A stretch of DNA of 64,000 nt from Henckelia pumila (Eukaryota; Streptophyta; Magnoliopsida; Lamiales; Gesneriaceae). The stretch spans positions 132,900,930 to 132,964,929 of the forward strand of contig NC_133123.1 of the NCBI RefSeq assembly GCF_033568475.1. The letters are read 5' to 3'. Below are positions 57,901-64,000 of this stretch, piece after piece (position 1 is the stretch's first letter; each line of letters starts with the position of its first letter). Below the pieces are notes generated by a model, which did not search any database, was not told the DNA's origin, and saw only the letters and a list, made by a program, of their open reading frames with translations. Both the position numbers and the translations under genes were made by a program.

Positions 57901-60310
57901 CAAAACTCGCACTTGCTGAATTTCGCATACAGTCGATGCTCCCTCAAAGTCTGCAAGTGCTGTCTATGCTCCTCAATGCTCCTCGAGTAGATCAAGATAT
58001 CATCAATAAAGACTATGATAAACTGATCTAAGTACGGCTGAAATACGCGGTTCATGAGATCCATGAAGACCGCTGGAGCATTGGTCAATCCAAACGACAT
58101 TACTAAGAACTCGTAATGCCCATAGCATGTCCGGAAAGCAGTCTTGGTCATATCTGCATCTCTGGCCCTCAACTGATGATAGCCAGATCGCAGATCGATC
58201 TTAGAGAAAACCGAAGCTCCCTGCAACTGATCAAACAAATCCTCAATCCTCGGCAGTGGATACTTGTTCTTCACCATGACCCTGTTGAGCTCTCGGTAAT
58301 CAATACAAAGTCTCATGCTACCATCCTTTTTCTTCACAAACAACACTGGAGCTCCCCAAGGAGAAAAGCTATGACGAATAAAGCCCTTCTCCAACAACTC
58401 TTGAATCTGCTCCTTCAACTCTTTCATCTCAGTAGGAGCAAGTCAATACGGTGTCTTAGAGATAGGCACAGTACCTGGTATCAGATCAATACTGAACTCC
58501 ACCTCTCTAGCTGGTGGGACTCCCGAAACGTCCTCCGGAAAGACATATGAAAAGTCACAAACCACCTCTATATCTGACAATGATCTGCTAGGTGGTTCTG
58601 ATGAAGTGACTACACTGGCGAGAAACCTCTGGCAACCACGTCTCAATAACTTCCTCGCACGTGTATAAGAGATAACAGGCGAGATCTCACTGCTCGGAGA
58701 TGCATAGAAAACAAACTGGTCGCCTACCACTAGTTTCACTGCCACTGTCCTCTGCCGAAAATCAATCACTGCTCCGTTGACTGAAAACCAATCCATACCC
58801 AAAATCAGATCGAATCCAGTCAACGGTAAAACCACAAAATCTGCTCTGATAGTATGTCCCTGTAACTCCATCTCCAAATCTCTGCAGACGCTAGTGGTAG
58901 TAAGAATCTGACCAGACGGCATAGTGACATCGTAACCTGTAACAGCAACCTCAGGCTTGATGCCTACCCGCCTGATATACTCTAGGGAGATGAACGAATG
59001 CGTGGCTCCTGAATCTAGCAATGCAAACGTGGAATTTCCTCCCACTAGAATTCTCCCTGCACGCAAAAAATCCCAACAATCGCATACTAAACTTACTTTT
59101 CTCCCAATACAAGTTACAAAATTATTTCTCTTAATTAAACACGAATAAATTGAACATCCTACTCTAACCAAACAAACAGATAATTCATGCAATTTAAAAT
59201 CATGAAGTAAATTCCCAAAAATTTCTTAAAAGAAGAAGTTTAGGAAATACCGGTGATTAAGGAGGTATCTGGGTCTGCCTCCTCAGCCTGCATGACGAAC
59301 ACCCGCCCAGTGGTGTTCTTCCTCTTCGGGCAGTTATATGAAACATGCCCTGGCTCCTTGCAAACATAACATACATTGGACCCCACTAGACTCTTCCCGG
59401 TGTGCGGCTTCTGACACTGTGGGTAGATCGGAACTCCTCCAGTATTAGGGGCCCCGCCCCTCTGCTGCTGCTGTAGCTGACGCCCCTGAGGCCTCTGTTG
59501 CTGTCCCTGCTGATTCGGGCTCTTAGACGGCCCAGTATACGGCTTCTTCGCAGGAGGCTGCGAAGTCGCCCTCTGATACCCTGGCTGGAACTGCCTCTTA
59601 CTCTGCTGCTCTCGCTGCATCTCTTGCCTCCCTTCCTCAGAACGTAATGCTCTGCTAACTGCCGCCTCATAAGTAGTGACATCCAACATGCGAACGTCAT
59701 GTTTGATGTCAGCCCGCAAACCATCCACAAATTGCCTCAACTTATCCGGCGCACTGTCAGCAATAAGAGGCACGAAACGACACCCTCTCTCGAATTGGGT
59801 GATGTAATCCACCACAGACTTGTCTCCCTGGCGGAGACTCATAAACTCCCGGATCATGTGACTGCGCACATTCTCAGTGAAATACTTGGCATAGAACATG
59901 CGTCTGAACTCTATCCAAGTTAATGTAGGTAGATTCACACCTCGAACTGCACCTTCCCACCAAGAGGCTGCATCACCTCTCATCATATACACTGCACACT
60001 TCACCCTGTCAGCATCAGTGATCCCCATGTATTCAAATATGGACTCCAGTGATCGAATCCACCCCTCAGCAATGAGTGGATCAGTGGTGCCGACAAACTC
60101 CTTAGGTCCCTTCTTCTGGAACCGTTCGGCAACATCCTCATCATGGGTGAGCCTAGGACGTGCCGCCTGCTGCTCCAACAGAGCAGTAATCCCAGCCATC
60201 ATATTCCCATTGGCCTGCTCCAATGCTGCAAGCGAATTCTGCGGAGGTGGAGGTGGAGGTGGAGGTGGAGGTGGAGGTCCCCCTCGCCTATTCATCTGTC
60301 TCGGAGGCAT
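54938..60310 (-). CDS. Tekay-type gag-pol coding region
   Basis: Minus-strand parts, right to left. Gag (about 59.25-60.31 kb; [15 protein letters not shown], a retrotrans_gag domain with [18 protein letters not shown], a Q/R-rich tail and the CCHC knuckle [14 protein letters not shown]). Protease (about 58.5-59.15 kb; [12 protein letters not shown]). RT (about 57.8-58.4 kb; [24 protein letters not shown]). RNase H (about 57.2-57.6 kb; [19 protein letters not shown]). Integrase with zinc region ([20 protein letters not shown]) and core ([16 protein letters not shown]), parted by the Cassandra insertion. The C-terminal piece ([19 protein letters not shown] ... [18 protein letters not shown]) is chromodomain-like. 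In chromoviruses that domain guides integration to heterochromatin. Gag carries a long proline run near its start. Confidence 0.9.
56001..56341 (-). repeat. Left (3') LTR of Cassandra
   Basis: Plus-strand ends TGTAACGACCC and GGGTGTCACA. Contains the 5S-like segment 56061-56166. Confidence 0.9.
56061..56166 (-). ncRNA. 5S rRNA-like segment in the left Cassandra LTR
   Basis: Read on the minus strand it carries GAACTCCAAAGTTAAGCGTG and then GGATGGATGACC, close to the plant 5S words GAACTCCGAAGTTAAGCGTG and GGATGGGTGACC. It is a domesticated relic inside an LTR, not a working ribosomal gene. Pol III box function is unknown. Confidence 0.8.
56413..56752 (-). repeat. Right (5') LTR of Cassandra
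   Basis: Plus-strand ends TGTAACGCCC and GGGTATCACA. The primer site adjoins its inner end. Contains the 5S-like segment 56472-56578. Confidence 0.9.
56472..56578 (-). ncRNA. 5S rRNA-like segment in the right Cassandra LTR
   Basis: Same segment in the second LTR, closer to real 5S around GGATGGGTGACCTCCTGG on the minus strand. Not a ribosomal 5S gene. Confidence 0.82.
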
Positions 60311-60498
60311 TCTGCACCACCACATATTTCTTTACGTAAATCGCAATACATAACTTAAGGGTTCTAAAACTTTTCTAACATGAAAATCTTAAATCATTAC
60401 ATATGCTCCTTATAAATCATAAGAAAACAATTTAAAACTTACAAACCGATAGTAGGATTTCTGAGCTTCACGTGGCAGTAGAACACCCTCCAAGGACC

Positions 60499-60512
60499 GC
60501 GCTTTGATACCA
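60499..60512 (-). other. Primer binding site of the Tekay-type element
   Basis: TGGTATCAAAGCGC on the minus strand resembles the initiator-methionine tRNA site, next to the 5' LTR. Confidence 0.75.
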
Positions 60513-60514
60513 AA

Positions 60515-63182
60515 TGAAACACCTAGTGCTAATAAATGCGGAATTTTTTTTTTAAAAATAATCTATAAATAATACTATACATATACGCCCATACATATAT
60601 GTATAAACATAAAAGAAATAATTTTACTACAATAAAAAAAAATAACTTAATTAATTGCTGAAAATATCCTTATGCAAGAATTAAAAATACTAAGTTCGAT
60701 AATTCAACATTCCCAAAATTAAAATAATAAAAAGATGAACTTGTTTAAAAACTCAGCATAATAAAATAAATGTTTCTTAAACATCAACTAAAATCTGCGA
60801 CGGTCACGGGGTCCACTGCTCCGTGAGCTCATAGGTCCTCACCACCGGTAGGAGCTACATAAACGTCATCATGCTCACCTGCACCATATAAGCGTAGTGA
60901 GCCTAGAGGCTCAACATGTCTAATCCTTTATAACAAGGTTAAAAATAATGTATCACATAATTACTAATACATATACATGTACATGAGCATGCATGGAAAT
61001 ATTTTCATCACATAATAAAACTGCTGAATCATAAACTGAATTATAACCATAATCATAAACATATTATTTATTCATCATATATAACATAATTGAGCAATAT
61101 TTTTGAAACCTGAAGATGGTCCTATCCATAAGTGTGACGCTCATGTGTCGACTGATCAGTCTCCTGAACCAACGTACGATGGCGGTGATAAATCACCTCC
61201 TATGGTAGTAAACTACCGAATCATATGGTGGATAACCACCCCTATGGTAGTAGAACTACCGAATCATATGGTGGAAAACCACCCCTATGTCACACATACT
61301 TCAATTTACATCAAAATATTTTATTGCTCATCATTTACATAATTATATACATAAGAAATTTCATGAATGCATGCACTGAAAATATGTCCGTAATATATAT
61401 TTAATTAATTTTTCATAATATACTTAAAATAGACTTCATGCATAAAAATAATTAAATATATATTCCGGACTTATTTATTTTTCATGGGTTGGTCCAGACT
61501 GCTGGTCTCTCTAATAAGCCCCTTAACTGACTTAAAGCCCATTAACTAACTTAAAGCCCATAATTAAATAAATAATTTTAAAAATTATAATTTTTACTAA
61601 AATAAAATACTTAAATATTTTTGGGCTTAAATAAAAATATTTAGGCCCATTAACTAATTAATTCATAAAAATTCATTGACTGGCCCATAAAATCACTGAC
61701 TGACCCAAAAATTCCTATGGGCCCACGAGCACATAAAAATCATTGGGCTAACTTAAAATAAATTTTGAAAGCCCAAATAAAATTATTTGAAAGCCCAACT
61801 AATTTTATTTCAAATTAATTGGCCCGAAACCAATTAAAACATAATATATTTAAAAATTAAAATACTCGAGCCCGGCCCACCTAACCCAGACCCAAACCGA
61901 CCTGACCCGACCCATGACCCTAATGACCCGACCCAGGCCCCAACCCGACCCGAGAACCCAACCTAACACCTAACCCGATCCCAACCCCTCTCATCCTCTC
62001 GGCTACGGCGGGCAGCAGCCATTCCATGGCTGCTGCTGCCCCGGTCCGGCCACCACTGGCCGGACTTCTGCCGGCAGGAACTTCCCAGGGTCCTGTTGGT
62101 TCAAACCCAGCCTTGGCTCGGCTGAGTCATGGCCTAGCATGACCAGCCGAGCCTCCCTTCCACCAAACCCTAAACTGCCGAATCCCAAGACCCATCTCGA
62201 TCCCAGCCTTGAACCAGGAAAACTCCAGCCCTTAGCCCGACCATGGTTCCCTTCCTAGGATCCTAACTCACCTCTTGACCGAGCCCTAGCCCCTGGACCG
62301 AGCCATGTAGTAGAAAAACGTGAACCATGCCAATAACAACATCAAACATACATCAAAACCCTTCATACATGCATAAATCGAAAGTTTCTGATAAAAATTC
62401 TGAATAAAACTCATCATGCATGGTTAATAGCTTATATGGTGTCCAAAAGAAGGATTTAGACATGCCTTGAATTTATTTGGCGAGAGTTGATGCGTTTACG
62501 GGTCTTCGGGACGACGAACGGACCAAAATTCTTCAAGGAATGGAGCTTGAATGATCGGATATGGGGTTTTTCTATTGGAATCCGATGTAAAAATTGAAGA
62601 TTGGGGTGGGGGAAGAAGGGTTGTTGGCTAAGTGAGATAATGGTAGGGTAGGTTTAGGTTTTAAATAAATTAAATAGAATAAAAATAGGATATTAATTAA
62701 TTTAGGAATAAAATCATACCTAATTAAATATTTAAAACTCCATATTAACTTAATAATTCTGATAACACAACCAAAAATCCCGAAATATAAAATTAGGAAA
62801 TTTTAAATATTAATAAAAGTCATTAAAATGACTTATTTTGGCTAAAAATAAATTTTTAAATAAATATATAATTAAATACTAAAATTTTCTTGACAAAATA
62901 TCTTAAAATATTAATTTAAGGCTCATAAAACTCATAAAATATTTTTGGCTAAGAATTTTGGTATCTCGTCCGTCCACGGTCCCGTCTACGCAATCAAAAC
63001 AATTAATTCCTTAAAAATATACAAATATCATAATTGCGGGTTAAATGCTAAAATACATTTAAATCATGCATATATTTCACATAATATCACATAAATACAT
63101 TTAACCCCAAATATAAATTTTAAATAATTATTTTCCTTAATTATGCATGCAAATTTACGTATTAAAATTTTCGGGTGTTACA
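60515..63182 (-). repeat. 5' LTR of the Tekay-type element
   Basis: Second LTR copy, TGAAACACC ... GGTGTTACA. The primer site (60499-60512, minus strand TGGTATCAAAGCGC) lies two bases from it, which makes this the 5' LTR and confirms the minus orientation. Confidence 0.95.
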
Positions 63183-64000
63183 GGTATCGTGCGAGATTGG
63201 TTGTCAAAGAGTATGCTCAGAAAGAAGGTATTGACTTCAATGAGATATTTTCTCCTGTGGTTCGACTTTCAACAGCCAGAGTAGTATTGGCATTGTGTGC
63301 GGTGTTTGACCTACATCTGGAACAGCTAGATGTGAAAACAGCATTTCTTCATGGCGATCTTGAAGAAGAAATCTATATGCTCCAGCCAGAAGGTTTTGCA
63401 GAAAAAGGCAAAGAAAACTTGGTTTGCAGGTTGAATAAATCTCTGTACAGTCTCAAACAGGCGCCGAGGTGTTGGTACAAAAGATTTGATTCCTATATCA
63501 TGAGCCTTGGGTACAACAGACTCAGTGCAGACCCTTGTACGTATTTCAAGAGGTTTGGTGATGATGATTATATTATTTTGCTGTTGTACGTGGACGACAT
63601 ATTGGTAGCAGGCCCCAACAAAGATCAGGTCCAAGAATTGAAGGCACAGTTGGCTAGGGAATTTGATATGAAGGACTTGGGACCAACAAACAAGATTCTA
63701 GGGATGCAAGTTCACCGAGACAGAAGCAACATGAAGATTTGGCTTTCCCAGAAAAATTATTTGAATAAAGTCTTGCAGCGCTTCAACATGCAAGATAGTA
63801 AGCCAGTTTCAACCCCTCTTCCTATTAACTTCAAGTTATCTTCTGAGATGTGTCCTAGCAGTGAAGCAGAGAAGATGAAGATGTCTCGAGTACCGTATGC
63901 ATCAGCAGTGGGAAGTTTAATGTTCGCTATTATCTGTACTAGACTAGACATTGCACAAGCAGTGGGAGCAGTCAGTCGGTATATGGCGAATCCTGGACAA
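63183..64000 (+). CDS. Copia-3 reverse transcriptase region, right part
   Basis: Right of the Gypsy insertion the RT domain of Copia-3 is readable: FNEIFSPVVRLSTARVVLAL, QLDVKTAFLHGDLEEEIYM, the catalytic LLYVDDILVAG box near 63590 and the MKDLGPTNKILGMQV region. The RNase H part begins before the window ends. Confidence 0.88.

Larger units (their letters stand above)
52217..63182 (-). mobile_element. Gypsy retrotransposon, Tekay/Del-type chromovirus
   Basis: A complete element of 10.97 kb on the minus strand, both LTRs present (2675 and 2668 bp), with target duplication GGTAT. By eye the LTRs differ at about 50 positions plus a few indels (about 98% identical). At commonly used plant rates that is of the order of one million years or less. 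The order gag, protease, RT, RNase H, integrase, chromodomain-like end is that of Gypsy chromoviruses; the long LTRs and C-terminus fit Tekay. A Cassandra element sits within the integrase region. Beyond that the coding part shows about one or two breaks. Confidence 0.93.
49114..64000 (+). mobile_element. Copia LTR retrotransposon (Copia-3), host of a nested Gypsy
   Basis: A plus-strand Ty1/Copia element running off the right edge. It shows a 5' LTR (49114-49560), primer site TGGTATCTGAGCC (49563-49575), then gag, protease, integrase and RT regions. At 52217 an 11-kb Gypsy element is inserted, flanked by GGTAT (52212-52216 and 63183-63187); Copia RT sequence resumes at 63183. Besides the insertion the coding part shows about one or two breaks. 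Age by LTR comparison is not possible because the 3' LTR is outside. Confidence 0.92.

Noticed and set aside
1-64000. Endogenous pararetrovirus or organelle DNA insertion
   Set aside because: No caulimovirus movement protein or coat motifs and no plastid or mitochondrial genes were recognised anywhere in the window.

Overview
The window looks like nuclear DNA of a dicot plant. The host genes carry plant-type GT-AG introns and belong to plant families: a SMAX1-LIKE protein, an OVATE family protein and DIVARICATA-like MYBs. They sit in AT-rich intergenic DNA with LTR retrotransposons, MULEs, Helitrons, MITEs and a 5S-bearing Cassandra element. An asterid of the Lamiales type is my guess from overall feel only; no species can be named.

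Layout. 1-8.3 kb: a Copia element on the minus strand, with one LTR of about 1.77 kb in view, inserted into an older, broken Copia on the plus strand. 8.3-11.1 kb: AT-rich spacer. 11.1-16.4 kb: an almost intact autonomous Mutator-like element with 245-bp inverted repeats, a perfect 9-bp target duplication and a MURA-type transposase with one in-frame TGA. 17.7-34.0 kb: host gene island, namely SMXL (+), eRF1 (+, with a leader probably split by an intron), OFP (-) and cytosolic seryl-tRNA synthetase (-, nine exons). 34.2-36 kb: tandem repeats and a short Helitron. 37.2-48.8 kb: three tandem DIVARICATA-like MYB paralogues, two that look functional and one pseudogene. The pseudogene is split by a short non-autonomous MULE that itself holds a tRNA-like SINE and a dense cluster of GTCGAC palindromes. 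The spaces between hold two more Helitrons, a 198-bp tandem repeat, a Tourist-like MITE and LTR-element remnants. 49.1-64.0 kb: a three-level nest, a plus-strand Copia containing a Tekay-type Gypsy (11 kb) containing a Cassandra TRIM. Target duplications are perfect at both inner levels (GGTAT, TCCAC).

How parts relate. eRF1 and SerRS are translation housekeeping genes. SMXL, OFP and the MYBs are growth and development regulators. I see no operon-like or pathway link between them. The most unusual signal is an age paradox in the nest: the LTRs of the innermost Cassandra differ by about 5% by eye, those of the Tekay around it by only about 2%. This would fit a Tekay copy that carried Cassandra as a passenger when it last moved. 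Exon boundaries, counts and identities were worked out by hand from the sequence.
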